A DNA stretch of 64,000 bases, from NCBI GenBank assembly GCA_032690845.1, contig CM064430.1, positions 53,975,882 to 54,039,881 of the forward strand, in the 5' to 3' direction. Under the pieces are notes generated by a model. That model did not search any database, was not told where the DNA came from, and worked only from the letters and a program-made list of their open reading frames with translations. This document shows, one piece after another, positions 23,173 to 35,500 of this stretch (position 1 is the first letter of the stretch; every line of letters begins with the position of its first letter). The position numbers and the translations under genes are program-made. This DNA is from Eleusine coracana subsp. coracana. Taxonomy: Eukaryota; Streptophyta; Magnoliopsida; Poales; Poaceae.

Positions 23173-24518
23173 GATCTACAACAGAAAATATGCAAATATA
23201 AGCATTATGTAAATATAAAACTCTTATTGAACATTTTAACAAAAGTTCATTATTCTACTATATGTTTAGAACCGTTTTCCCTCAAAATGACATATAGTGG
23301 TTTAAGATCTATATTCAACTTAGATCCTAGTAAGCTTTGACATCACCGCTAGAAATCTAGTGACATAGGTAAACAACACTTTGCTAATTACATCCTTATG
23401 TGACTCTTGTTTGTTGGGTGGCATCACATACCCTGGCGCCAACATCATGCCCCAAAGCCCAAAACCATTTTGACAGCTTTGTTAATTAAACCAATACTAT
23501 GTATGTAAATATCTGATATTTATCCTAATAATTAAGATAGTTGAGGTACTCTACTTTGGCAGATCTACCATACAACAATCATAATTTTAATAAGTGCAGC
23601 TATTGAAAGGGCATATAATTTAATTTTTCTTGAGGGAACCTATTCTAGCATGTTAATTATATCTAATATAAATAACATGAAATAATAGGATGACAGAAAC
23701 ATCATCACAGGTAATCATATTAACTATGAAATAGCATGACCCCTTTCAGTTGGTGATCTCCATCTCCATAGCCATTGCCATGTCTCCCGTCTCTTCAACC
23801 ATCATGCTTGAGCGCTCCATGAACTAACACTTAGCTACTACAATTAATAGCTAGTAATAAATTACATGAGAATATCAAGCATTATAGGTCGATGCGCAGG
23901 CCGTTATACAATAATATGACAACCTCAACCCAATTGTAATTAATCATGACACGTAGATCATACAAATCACATACATACATCACATACATCTTTTGGGTCA
24001 TACCATTCATAACATTCTCTGCAAAAACAAGTTAGGCGAGAAGCGGACGCTAACGTGTGGCCAAAAAGGGGTGTAACAATCTAGGCGTGTCCGTACCGCG
24101 GGTCTCAGGGCAGCGCTCTGAAATCTCACAGGATTTCACAGATCGTATCTATGAAATCGCAATAGAAATCATTTCGAGAAAATCATATTTGCCCGATTTC
24201 GAGTCATTCACAATGCCTCAGTTTTCCATTAGTTTTTTATGAGTAGACTGCGATACATGATCATGATACTATTGGCTTCTCTACTGACGCACGTAGTTAG
24301 TCCCGATAGTGATTCCAGCCGGTAGGGACAAGTCGCGTGCGCACGGAGAAGGAACACAGATAAATCAATGCTACATGTATCGCTATCCGCCCATTATCTT
24401 GTGAACCTCATTATCATTATTGATCTAATTCGTACACAAAAATATGTAATAGATCTTATCTAATACATCAGCATATCAACTATATACACAAGATCTAAAT
24501 CACAAACTACACAAGATC
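23173..24518 (-). other. Leader of the copia element between PBS and gag
   Basis: About 1.3 kb of AT-rich untranslated leader, no ORF of note. Its 5' edge is the primer-binding site. Confidence 0.6.
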
Positions 24519-24531
24519 GGCTCTGATACCA
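24519..24531 (-). other. Primer-binding site, initiator-Met tRNA type
   Basis: Minus strand TGGTATCAGAGCC, one base after the LTR end (CCCCAACA|G). It fixes the element's orientation and the inner edge of its 5' LTR. Confidence 0.9.
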
Positions 24532-24532
24532 C

Positions 24533-25050
24533 TGTTGGGGAACGAGGAGCTATGATAGCTAGAAATAATTTCTACCGTCCAACCAGGAAACCTTGTAAGA
24601 GAGGATCATGGATCGTTACTACTAGACGCGTAGGTGAAACGGAAGCGAATGTTGGAATAGCTCGTTCAACTTTATCGCGCGTCGGTGTAGAGGAAGTAGT
24701 CGATCATGTCAATTGTCTCCTCCTAGTCCAGTCGTCCCACATCGTAGTAACAGCAGCACCTCCTCACGGTATCCACACATACGGAGTTGGAGCATCGTAT
24801 GCGGCGTGCTAGCATCGGCAACACGGTTAGGGTTCTGTGGGCGAGAGAGAGAGGAGCACGGCAGCTAGGGTTATGGACTGGTAGATTTTCTATACCCCTT
24901 ACCTTGCCTCCATTTATATAGATCCTTCTAATGGGCCTTGACAAGTTGATCCATTAATGGACTAATCCCTCACAGATCAATATCTATATGACCCTCATAT
25001 ACGGATCAAATCCATCATATCTCTTAGGTATTTCTCTAAGAATCTTCACA
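24533..25050 (-). repeat. 5' LTR of the Ty1/copia element, 518 bp
   Basis: Bounded by TG...CA (minus strand TGTGAAGATT ... CCCCAACA). It carries the same blocks as the other LTR with visible point divergence, so the insertion is not recent. No 5-bp TSD matches: the flanks are GGTC at 18176-18179 and GACTC at 25051-25055. Confidence 0.88.
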
Positions 25051-25391
25051 GACTCGACAACGAGAGGGCCATCTATTGTGAGGCACCGGTGGATGTCATC
25101 CAAGTGAGTTCAAGGAGACAGGGAAGCTGCGGCTGTGATAGTATCATTTAGGACTCTCCGAGCTTCACGCCTCGCCATCTGTTGTGCCAGGCCTCTCCGA
25201 GCTTCACACCGAGCCACCATTTGCTAACCGTGCTGTACATCCCATTGGACAATCTGACTACCATTTAGGACTGCAATGGAAGTAACGGAAACCATATAAC
25301 ATGGTCAGGGTGTGAGTCACACAATTACGAAGGATAACCACAAAGCCAAAATTGGTGTGTAGGATGTTTTGCTTTGTGTGGAGTGTGGTAA
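25051..25391. other. Spacer between copia element and Helitron
   Basis: Holds a duplicated phrase CTCTCCGAGCTTCAC (25153 and 25192 regions). I see no gene. Confidence 0.4.
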
Positions 25392-25689
25392 TCTATTATA
25401 TATATATTTGACCAACAAATGAAGCCTTCACATTCGCTCTCAAGACCTAAAAATTACCATATTAATCGGGGAAAAAACAAAAATCTACACTATTGATTTT
25501 ATGTAACCATAATATGTGGCTAGATTTAATTGAACGTCGACACGTATGTGTACATCATACACATGATCTGCGTGTGGTTGGTACTTCACGGTATGGTATT
25601 GAAAAAGGCACAAATATCCTAAGCTACCTTTATCACCACGTAACAAGAACAATCTCTAAATTTAAACAGACCTCAGAACGTAAAGAGAT

Positions 25690-25935
25690 CGGTCTCCAAC
25701 CAATATTGAACGTAAAGAGATCAGTCTCCATACTATTTAGGAATTCAGGAAGAAAGAGATCAAGTCTTCGTAAATCCAAACAACACCGCCGTCGTCGGCA
25801 CCAGCAAGCTTTCGCACAGGAAGATAGTATCACCAAAGATAACACCGCGGCTGCCGGCACCAGCAAGGCTTTGAGCATCAAGCTTTTCACTACCATCGGG
25901 GACGCCACAACTGCTGGCACCGACCAGGCTTCAAG
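25690..25935 (+). repeat. Short imperfect repeats in the Helitron 5' region
   Basis: Two AACGTAAAGAGATC(G/A)GTCTCCA units (25676 and 25709) and three ~60-bp units with CACCGC(C/G)G...CGGCACCAGCAAGCTT-type cores (25787, 25851 and 25908). An open frame (25493-25990) runs through them but shows no domain. Confidence 0.5.
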
Positions 25936-26406
25936 CAAAAAAGATTTTCTGGTATGTATATCATGCATGCTTACTCTCCAGCACAAATAAAGATCTTCCG
26001 TGAACATGTCACAGTTTTATTCTATCATGGTTCAATTCTGTCACGGGTCTATTATTCTGTCATGATAATCTCTAGCAGAACAGAGGCTGATCGAGTTTTC
26101 TCAACGGAAAAACCCTTCCACCCTACAGATCAATAGCATCCAGACGATCACAAACTTGCGGTATGCTGCATGCCCTTAGATTCTTCATGCCTGCCAATGC
26201 ATCGACATGTACAAGCTCAAATTATTGATATGATATATGTGAACTTATGTTTAAATGTCTAATGTGGTCGACTGTATGCTTCTTTTCTAAAAAAAAGAGA
26301 TTTATTAATTCTTGAATTTTATGTATGAATGACTTTCCTTAGAACATGCTACGATGACCATAATTTGACTTGATTTATCTGTTTCTTTTATATTCAAGGG
26401 ACGACA

Positions 26407-29400
26407 ATGGCATACAAAAAGTTGAGTGAGCTGACAACAACAGGACAAATATGGAATATAAAAGTAAAAGTGATAAGACTTTGGGAATCCGTTAATAACA
26501 AGACCGAAGAACTTATGAGCCTGGACATGATACTAATGGATGAGAAGGTAGTTTTTTTGCCACTGTCTATTTTAACAACAATATCTGTCATGAACTATGA
26601 AAATCCATATTTGGTTTTACATATTTATATTGATAGAGTTATCTTTGTTTGAACAGGACCATATAATCCATGCTACTATTTGGAAAAATCTGATAGATAC
26701 CTACAGACCACAGATCAAGGAAAACTGCATATATGCTATCACTAATTTCAAAGTTCAACAGTCCACCAAATACCGTCCTGTGAGCAATGAACTGAAAATT
26801 GTATTCATGTACAATACAAAGGTGAAGGAGGTGAAAGAGGCATCAAATAAATTTCAGAAATACTACTTTGAATTTGCAACAAAAGATATGTTACTAGAAA
26901 GAGAAAATAAAGATATACAATGCTCAGGTAACTCATCATATATATTTATTTGTTGGTTTTATCATATTTTGATCTTGCTAATTCATATCTAAACTTTCAG
27001 ATGTGATTGGCTTACTCACCAGTATTTCGCCAATACAGCAGAGGACAATAATGAAGGACACCGGTAATCCACGAAATAAAGATATTCGTGAGATTGAACT
27101 TATCTTATTAGAGTAAGATAAGAGAAACTTATTTAATCAAAATTTATTGAATGTTAGTTTGTTTTGGCGCTCCAAATTAACACATTTAAATGCAATACAA
27201 AATTTTCAGGGGTGAGAAAGCTAAACTAACATTATGGGGAGAGTTGGCACACTATTTAAGTGAAGATGTAGTTGGAAAACATACAGTTCTTATTGATACA
27301 TCAACAATGGTTCTTAGTCCAAAATTTAAAGGTACATTTAGTTTTTTGATAGATATTATGCTTTCTAATAAACCAAACTAATATATACATGAGTCAAACA
27401 GTTATATCTCTAAAGACAACTAGCACCACAAGACTCTACAGATATAGACATACCAGAAACATGGAAACTTATTGACAGGTATGACATATGTTTAATTTTA
27501 TTTCTTAAAATGTTATGATATTATCAAGTTAGTTTTTGTACATGTGCATTAATACATTTTATTGTTTTAAATTATAGACATTCAAGAGAAGAAAGCTTAC
27601 CAAAAATGATGGATATAAGCCAAGGTGCACAAGGTACACTGGCCGAACAAATGTTCCACAATAGAAGAACATTACAAGAAATCACTGAAATAACATACGA
27701 CAACCTACAGGATCAAGTAATATCATAGTGTCTTCTGAAGTATCACATTCAAAGGATTGCTGTTTTATGCAAAATATTAACATTTATAATTTGTTTGCAC
27801 GATTTTTTGTTTACATCAGAAGCAAAAATAGATCATCTGCAACAAAATACGACATGGTGGTATATGTCATACAACAATTGCAACAAAATGTGTAATAAAA
27901 GAGATGACAAATATTATTGTAACAATTGTTCAGATTTTCCAAGTCAAACAATACCTAGGTAATAAATGTTATACTAACTAATCTAGAATTATATGTATTT
28001 AAAATTAATATTTGCAAATTATATGTTTTCTTTACTTTTCCACTGCCCCCACCAACTTTGCTTTTGCAGGTATTGGCTTCGTCTTCAAATAAGTGACTGC
28101 ACAACTACTACTACATGCACTGTATTTGATGAGGAAGCAAAAAGAATGCTCAACACATCTGTATTAGATTTACTATAATCACTTCAAGGGAATATTGAAG
28201 ATGTGCCCAAGATTATACTACAATTGTATGGCAAGACATTAATATTTCAATTCAAGCTGAACAATCAAAATTTGATAGAGGGGAGGCCAGGATACTTAGT
28301 AAGAAGAACATTTATCCCTGACGACAAGCTCGAGAAACATGATAAAGCTGAGACAGTAAGCTACATTTTCTACATGCTTTGGAGTAAGTCATTTTACCTA
28401 TGTTATCACTAATTTCTTATAAACAGGAACTGATGGAAGATGATGTGGAATATGAATACACGCAACAAAAAAGTGAACCGGAAGATCTTAAAAATAAGGT
28501 GATTCATCATACATCTTGCAACCTTTCTCTTTTTACCAAAATAATTTGGTAACCTTAACAAATTACAAATTTTTTGTTACAGGAATATACCATAAAAGAT
28601 TCATAGAGAAAAAAGAGAGCAAGATTATTGAAAGATAAAACGTTGAAAAGAAGATGTAGAAATGTCATAGTAGAGAGTGATCAGATGAAGACGGAGAAGA
28701 AACAGGTGTGAAAAATGAAATAATCGATGTTGAAAGCTCAGATGTTGACAGCACTCAGAAAAAAACTGAAGATCAAAAGACTGGAGCAAGAGTGACAAAA
28801 GAAAATGATGAGCTTGAGTTAGAATTTTCAAATGGTGATGCTGAAGAAACAAAATCTGCCAAAACGATTGACAGCAAAAGGTGGAATCATTCAAAAAATT
28901 ATACTGATTGTTCAAAAAGGTCAAAAGGATCTGTGAGATTGAGGAAACCTACTGAGATGAAAATAAAAGGAGAAGTGACTGTCATGGAAACAGAGATCAC
29001 CAATAACCAGGTACAAGCAATTTTTTTACTTTCACTTTTTCAAACATATATTTACATCCTTCAATTTTTTTCTATTTCAATTGTAGGATGACTTAAAGGG
29101 AGGAATAGATGAAGTCCATAAAGAGAGGACGCAACAAATAGATTCAAAATTAAAAAAGAGAAAGTTGAAGCATAAAAACAGTCAAAAAAAGAGTAAAAAG
29201 GTATAAGTAATATAACTTCTTCTTAGTTAAATAGATATTTGAATAATGCTAATTGTTAAGTACAATTGATTATTTTTTTTTCTAATCAACTAATTTATCT
29301 AATTTGACTGCAGGATGATTTAGATAGAATAACAGATGAAACCTGTAAAGGAACAAAGCAACAAACAGGTCCAAAATTAAATAAACGTAAGTTTACACAT

Positions 29401-30383
29401 GAACGGACTCAGAAGAAGGGCAAGAAGAAGAGCAAAAAGAATGTAGAGACGACATCAGAAAATGAAGAATATGGGCCAGAGAATAAAAAAAATCAGGTAT
29501 GCCTATTAAACAAATGATATTCCAAATTATCCTATTGGTTAAAAAATCATCTGAAATAAATTGATATTGATAAACGCTTTGAATATTTTGCAGAAGTATA
29601 ATGAGAGCATGGTAGTTAATACAAGTGTACATATACCATATGAAGATGGGGATAGCAAAATAACAGTGCAAAAGATAAAGTTGAAGCGCACAAAATGTCA
29701 AAAGGAGAGCAAAAGAACAATAGAAGCACACTTGCAAAATGAAAAAAGAAAGAAGCCACGGATGCAAAAATCAAAGTTCAAGCGGAGAAGTGGAAGGGAG
29801 CACAAAAATGAAGAAGCACCTTCATTTAATGAGAAATCCAATTTTCCAGAGGATCCAATTAACCAGGTACTACAATGAAGTATTCTGGATTATCCTAACA
29901 TAAAGAAATCATTTAGAATTTGATTATTATTTACACTTACAATTTTCTGCAGAAGTATTATCAGAAGAAAGATATTACAAGCACAGAGAAATCAGATGAT
30001 AAATGCAATGGAAAAATTAAAAAAAAACAGTGGAGAAAAGAAGGTTGAAAGGTGGAAGAAGTCAAATGGACGAGAAGCAAACCATAGAACAGTCACTGGA
30101 AAGTGAGAATTCCAATAAGCCAGGCAATCAAAATAATCAGGTACTAAAACTAAAATATGTATTTTTACTTACTTTGCATCAAAAAGATACCCAGAATAAT
30201 TTGTTTTGGCAAACACTTCAAATAATTTTGCAGAACTGTTATGAAGACAATGAAGTTACTACAAGTACAGATGAACAAGATGAAGACTGCAGTGGTGCGA
30301 GTAACATACCAGTGCAAAACGAAGAAAATCCTACTCAGCGTAAATCAACAAGGATTAGAAAAGTGCCTGACAGATACACATGA
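26407..30383 (+). CDS. RPA70-like single-strand DNA-binding protein of the Helitron
   Basis: Multi-exon. Exon 1 is 26407-26547 (MAYKKLSELTTTGQIWNIKV), exon 2 26657-26927, exon 3 from 27001, exon 4 from ~27211. Together they form OB folds like DBD-A and DBD-B (KVKVIRLWES; YYFEFATKD; KLTLWGELAHYL). A zinc-ribbon OB fold C follows near 27830-28180: NNCNKMCNKRDDKYYCNNC, then YWLRLQISDCT. After 28440 come several Lys/Glu-rich exons ending STRIRKVPDRYT. RPA-like proteins of plant Helitrons are thought to coat ssDNA during rolling-circle transposition. A stop at about 28602 and a frame slip near 28690 suggest decay in the tail; the exact exon chain is inferred. Confidence 0.75.
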
Positions 30384-31864
30384 TATTTGGAGATGTCAGG
30401 AATATGGTATGAAAAATATATATAACTAAAACTATTAGTAACTTGTATTAATGAACGTCAGTGGATGCACCTCCTTTTTGAAAATGTTGCCATTCTATCC
30501 GTTGAATGCTATGTTATTGTTCGATACTTTCTCATAAAGCTTTATAATTCTTTATATGTAACTATTCAGGGATTGTCAGGCTATCAGACAGCTGGGTGAC
30601 ACAATCTGAATAGATAAAATGTCATAAATCATCCTCCACATGCATATGTTACTGGTTCTGCTTTGTAAAACACAAACGAGATCGTGGTAGTTCAACTCCT
30701 AAATTATGCCACTTTTCTGATTTTGTGAGTTCAATTTGGAATTTATAGCATGAGATACAAAACAAAAACACTAAAGCTTTGGCAATAAGACATCTCAATT
30801 TACAATCTACCAGTGAGTACATCTAACAAGTCTGCATCCATCACTCAGCCATTAGCCCAGCTATATTCAGGTTATCATATTAGCCTATGTTGTAAAAATG
30901 CAGATATTTCCACTTCAAAAGTAAAGACTATACATAATGCTGTTAAGGTAAGCAGTCGATAGCAAACATTTTTTTCCAAATAATCATAAATTATGAAACC
31001 CAGCAAATAGATTGGATAGGATGCAGAGTTGCAGACCATGACACTGTTGTGTAATCTCACGAGGTAGACAATGTGCTAGCATAAAAAACTGCAATTCACC
31101 ATACTACAATACTAGGCATCTCAGTAGATGGCAGTGCTAATGGCTGGAAAAATTATATTTTTCCTTAATCCACCGTCCACAAAACCTTGAGCGGCTCAGA
31201 AGCTTCCCGTAATTACTTCCGGTTCCATCACCACCTAACAAGAACACTACAAAAGCGCAGAAGCCGGTGCCAACAAAGATTGGGTCGGCCATCTCAAAAC
31301 CTAAAGGGGTTGAACCAATCCTAGCCATGAGGAAGCTCAAGTCAACGGGTATGAACATGACTGATCAAAACTGCTGGAAAAACAAGTATGGAGGAGAAAC
31401 AGTAACAGAGAGAATGAGAACCACAAAAGCCAGAAAGATAACCATCGATCTTATACACATGGCCAATGCTACTTGGGCTGGGTCATGTATACTGGCTGTG
31501 GGTTGGGCTATTATCTGATTATAATAAAAAAACTATTTGCAACCAAAATAATATAATAGTAGACAAATTAGTTGTCCTATGTGACTACGAGTCTTAACAA
31601 ACACTATAAAACAACCCTGGCTTCTCTTATGATTAGGTTTCGCCGCATTACATGGGCAAAGAATAAAACTCCTGACGAAGTCAAAAGGTATGGTCATGTT
31701 AATCATTTATGTACACCTGTACTCCTACCGATAACTTTTCTCTGCATATTCTCCCAAAAGCTTTGTAAGGAACATAAATAGGCTTCAGCAATCGTGTTTT
31801 CACACCACCAATCAATCATGATACTATAAAAGACACATAGTGTTCATCTTAAAAAACAAACAAT
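30384..31864. other. Helitron spacer; possible captured membrane-protein fragment on minus strand
   Basis: A minus-strand open stretch (31474 to 31137, one stop inside) reads MVIFLAFVVLILSVTV, then SFLMARIGSTPLGFEMADP and GTGFCAFVVFLLGG. It is strongly hydrophobic with two likely membrane spans. I do not recognise the family. Helitrons often carry host gene pieces, which is what this may be. The rest is AT-rich with no gene. Confidence 0.3.
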
Positions 31865-32181
31865 AGGTATAATAGATTTGTTTACAGTATTGCTTGTACT
31901 TAAAATATTTTACATATATATTCTTTTACCCTGTTCAGATTGTTGTCTAGATCAAGCAAGCACATTGAATTTTCGCTGGATCCACTGAGTTGCTACTTAC
32001 GGTATGCATACCCGCTTCTTCATAGGTATAACAGATTTGTTTACAGTATTGCTTGTACTTATAAATTTTTACATATATTTCTTTTACCCTGTTCAGATTT
32101 TTGTCTAGATCAATTAAGCACATTGAATTTTCGCTGGATCCACTGAGTTGCTACTTACGGTATGCATACCCGCTTCTTCAT
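31865..32181 (+). repeat. Tandem duplication, 159 + 158 bp
   Basis: Copy 1 (31865-32023) and copy 2 (32024-32181) both run from AGGTATAA(T/C)AGATTTG through TTTTCGCTGGATCCACTGAG to CCCGCTTCTTCAT with few differences. It lies in the RPA-RepHel spacer, about 400 bp before the RepHel start. Confidence 0.92.
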
Positions 32182-32550
32182 CTCATATATGATAATACAC
32201 TAGCATGTGCATTAAATATCACTACATGAAAATATCCAAAGTTGAAAAATTGACACAAGAGCAGACTCATATCCTTACAATATTTTTTAAACAACACTTA
32301 AAGTTTCTGTGCTTTTTCAATGTAGATTTCTTTATACGCCGAACATGCAGATCGATTTATCCCAGGATTCAAGTCGTTAATCCGGTAACTGCATGACTAC
32401 ATCTTCATACCTATTGAAGCATCATGATGCATTAATGTCAGAAAGTTGGCACAAACGAGCTGACACAATTATAAAATGAATCTTTTATTTATATATTACT
32501 AATGAATATTAAATCTGTGTTGCAATTACTATAAATCAGGCAGGAAACCA

Positions 32551-35500
32551 ATGACAAAACTGTCAACAATGGAAGCATCACTTAATAGAAAAAGGAGGAA
32601 GGAGCAGCTTGACAGGAAAAGGGGCAAAAAACGAGCAGTTACTACAGAAGAAAAGCAGAAGACAATAGCATCATTGGCAAGAAGTAAACGAAAGCAAAAA
32701 CTGAAGGATAAAAAGGAAGCAAAACATGCGAGAACAGAAAATAATGTAACAGACCAAAGGAACAGAAGCGAAACATCAAGAAGTAGCCTAACTTCCGCAG
32801 ATGTTGACAGTGAGATATGGAACTTTGGAAAGCCTACATGTAGATGCCAACATTGCAACGCGCTGCTGTGGTACGAGGAGAGATTGAGCCCCAACAAATC
32901 AACCAAAACACCATCTTTTGGAATATGCTGCAAAAATGGGAAGATCAGTCTACCCATAAAAAAGAAACCTCCTCCTTACCTTGAGAAACTCCTTCATGGT
33001 GATGAAAAGGATTCAAAAAACTTCAGAGAACACATAAGGTCCTATAACTCAATGTTCTCATTCACGTCAACTGGCGGAGTAGTGGACAAAGAGATAAACA
33101 AAGGTTATGGGCCATATGTGTTCCGAATGCATGGCCAAAACTACCATCATATTGGAACTCTTCTACCGGTAGAAGGAAGCAAGCCACGCTGGGCGCAGCT
33201 ATACATCTATGATACTGAACATGAGATAGCAAATAGGATAAGTGCATCAAAATGTAATGGAGACAAATCATCGGTCGATCCAAAAATCATTGCCGGACTA
33301 CAGATAATGCTTGATGATAACAACATCTTGGCCAAAACATTCAGAATGACACGGGACAGATTCAAAGAAGAGAATTACCATGATTTTACATTCAAACTGA
33401 TAGGAAAACGGAATAAAAATGGCACACATGGATTACCATCAGCATCTGAAGTTGCAGCACTGGTCGTGAGACATCCAGATGAAGAGAGTGAAGGACGTGA
33501 CATAATTGTGGAGTACAAGGATATGGTACCACAAAGAATATCAGAAATCCATCCGAAGCTCATGTCCCTGCAATATCCTTTACTTTTCCCATATGGAGAA
33601 GACGGATTTATGCTTGAAATACCATACAAAAGTGAAGGAGAAGTTAAATACAAAAGGAAGTATGTGACTATGCTAGAGTACAATGCATACTACCTTCATC
33701 AGCGCCCAGGTGAATCAATGTTGCTGCTTATGTCAGGCCGTCTATCATTACAATATTGGGTTGATGTTTTCACATGCATCGAGCAAAATAGACTCAACTG
33801 GATAAGGCACAATCAAGGAAAACTTAGAACAGAGCTATACAGTGACTTGCAAGATGCTTTAGAACGAGGAGACACTAGAACAGAGCAAGTAGGGAAGAGG
33901 ATATACCTACCTTCAAGTCATACAGGGAGTCCAAGAAACAAAGCACAAAACCTACAAGATGCAATGGCAGTGTGCCGCTGGGTTGGATACCCAAATCTTT
34001 TTATAACATTTACATGCAATGCTAAATGGCCAGAAATCCAATATATGCTAGATGAAGCAAAAGACAAACAAAAACCAGCTGATCGAGCAGATGTTGTGGT
34101 GAGAGTCTTCATGATAAAGCTGAGGGGACTACTACGTGACATAGTAAAAGGAAAAAGATTTGGACAAACTATATCAGGTTAGTGCAATGAAGTGACTATA
34201 TAATTAAATTTATCAAATCGACATGATACAAAAAAAACTGAACTAAATCATGTGATCTTTTATTGCAGTTCTATACACAATAGAGTTCCAAAAAAGGGGA
34301 CTCCCACACGCACACATACTGATCTTTCTCAAGGACAGGAGTAAATGTCATGATCCATCTCAAATAGATCAATTCATATCTGCCGAGATACCAGATAAAG
34401 AACAAGATCTAAAGGCATATGAAGCTGTTGAAAACTACATGATCCATGGGCCATGTGGAGAGGCAAACAAAAATTCCGTGTGCATGGAGGATAATAGATG
34501 CACAAAGCACTTTCCAAAGAGTTTCAATTCTGAGACGACAATAGATGAAGATGGCTTTCCAGTATACAGGAGACGAGATGATGGAAGACATATAAAAAAA
34601 GGCAAAACTGAACTTGACAATAGATACGTCGTGCCATACAACAGAGATCTGTTGGTCAAATTCCAGGCTCACATAAACATGGAGTGGTGCAACATGTCTA
34701 GATCAATAAAATACCTTTTCAAATACATTCACAAAGGAGTCGACTATGTAGTGGACATGCTAAAGGAAAAAGGGGTAGGAGAAGATCAGATTGATGAAAT
34801 CAAGAAATACCTAGAGATGAGGTACATATCAACAATTGAAGCATGCTGGAGACTATTCCAGTTTGATATGCACTATCAAGATCCACCAGTTGAGAGACTG
34901 AATTTCTATCTTGAGAATGAGCAGCAAGTTGTTTTCCCTGATTCCACAAAAATAGAAAATATAGTGAGAAAAGGAGTCAAAGACACTAAATTCACTGAGT
35001 GGATGGAGACAAACAGAAAGTACCCAGAAGCAAGAGAACTAACATATGGAGATTTTCCTACTAAATGGGTATGGAAGGTAGATAAGAAAAAATGGGAAAA
35101 GCGAAAAAGAGGGTATGCAATAGGAAGGATATACTACGCACATCTAGCAAGTGGTGAAAGATACTATCTCAGAATGCTACTAAACTCTGTTATAGGAAGC
35201 AAATCATATAAAGACATGAGGACAGTAGCTGGAGTCATCCATCCAACTTTCAAAGCAGCATGCCAGGCGCTAGGATTTCTTGATGATGACAACGAGTGGA
35301 TTGAGTGCATCAATGAGGCAGCTAACTGGGCAAGTGGAAGGCAACTACGACAAATGTTCACTACTATAATATGTCACTGTGAAGTAACAGACCGAAAGAA
35401 GTTGTGGGAGTCAACATAGGAAGCACTATCAGAGGACATACAATACAATAGAAGAAAAATTCTGAATTTTCCAGCACTACAGCTGAATAATTCTGAACTG

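Noticed and set aside
25493..25990. 165-codon frame in the Helitron 5' region
   Set aside because: It reads through short DNA repeats with period about 60 bp; no domain seen, so listed only as a repeat.
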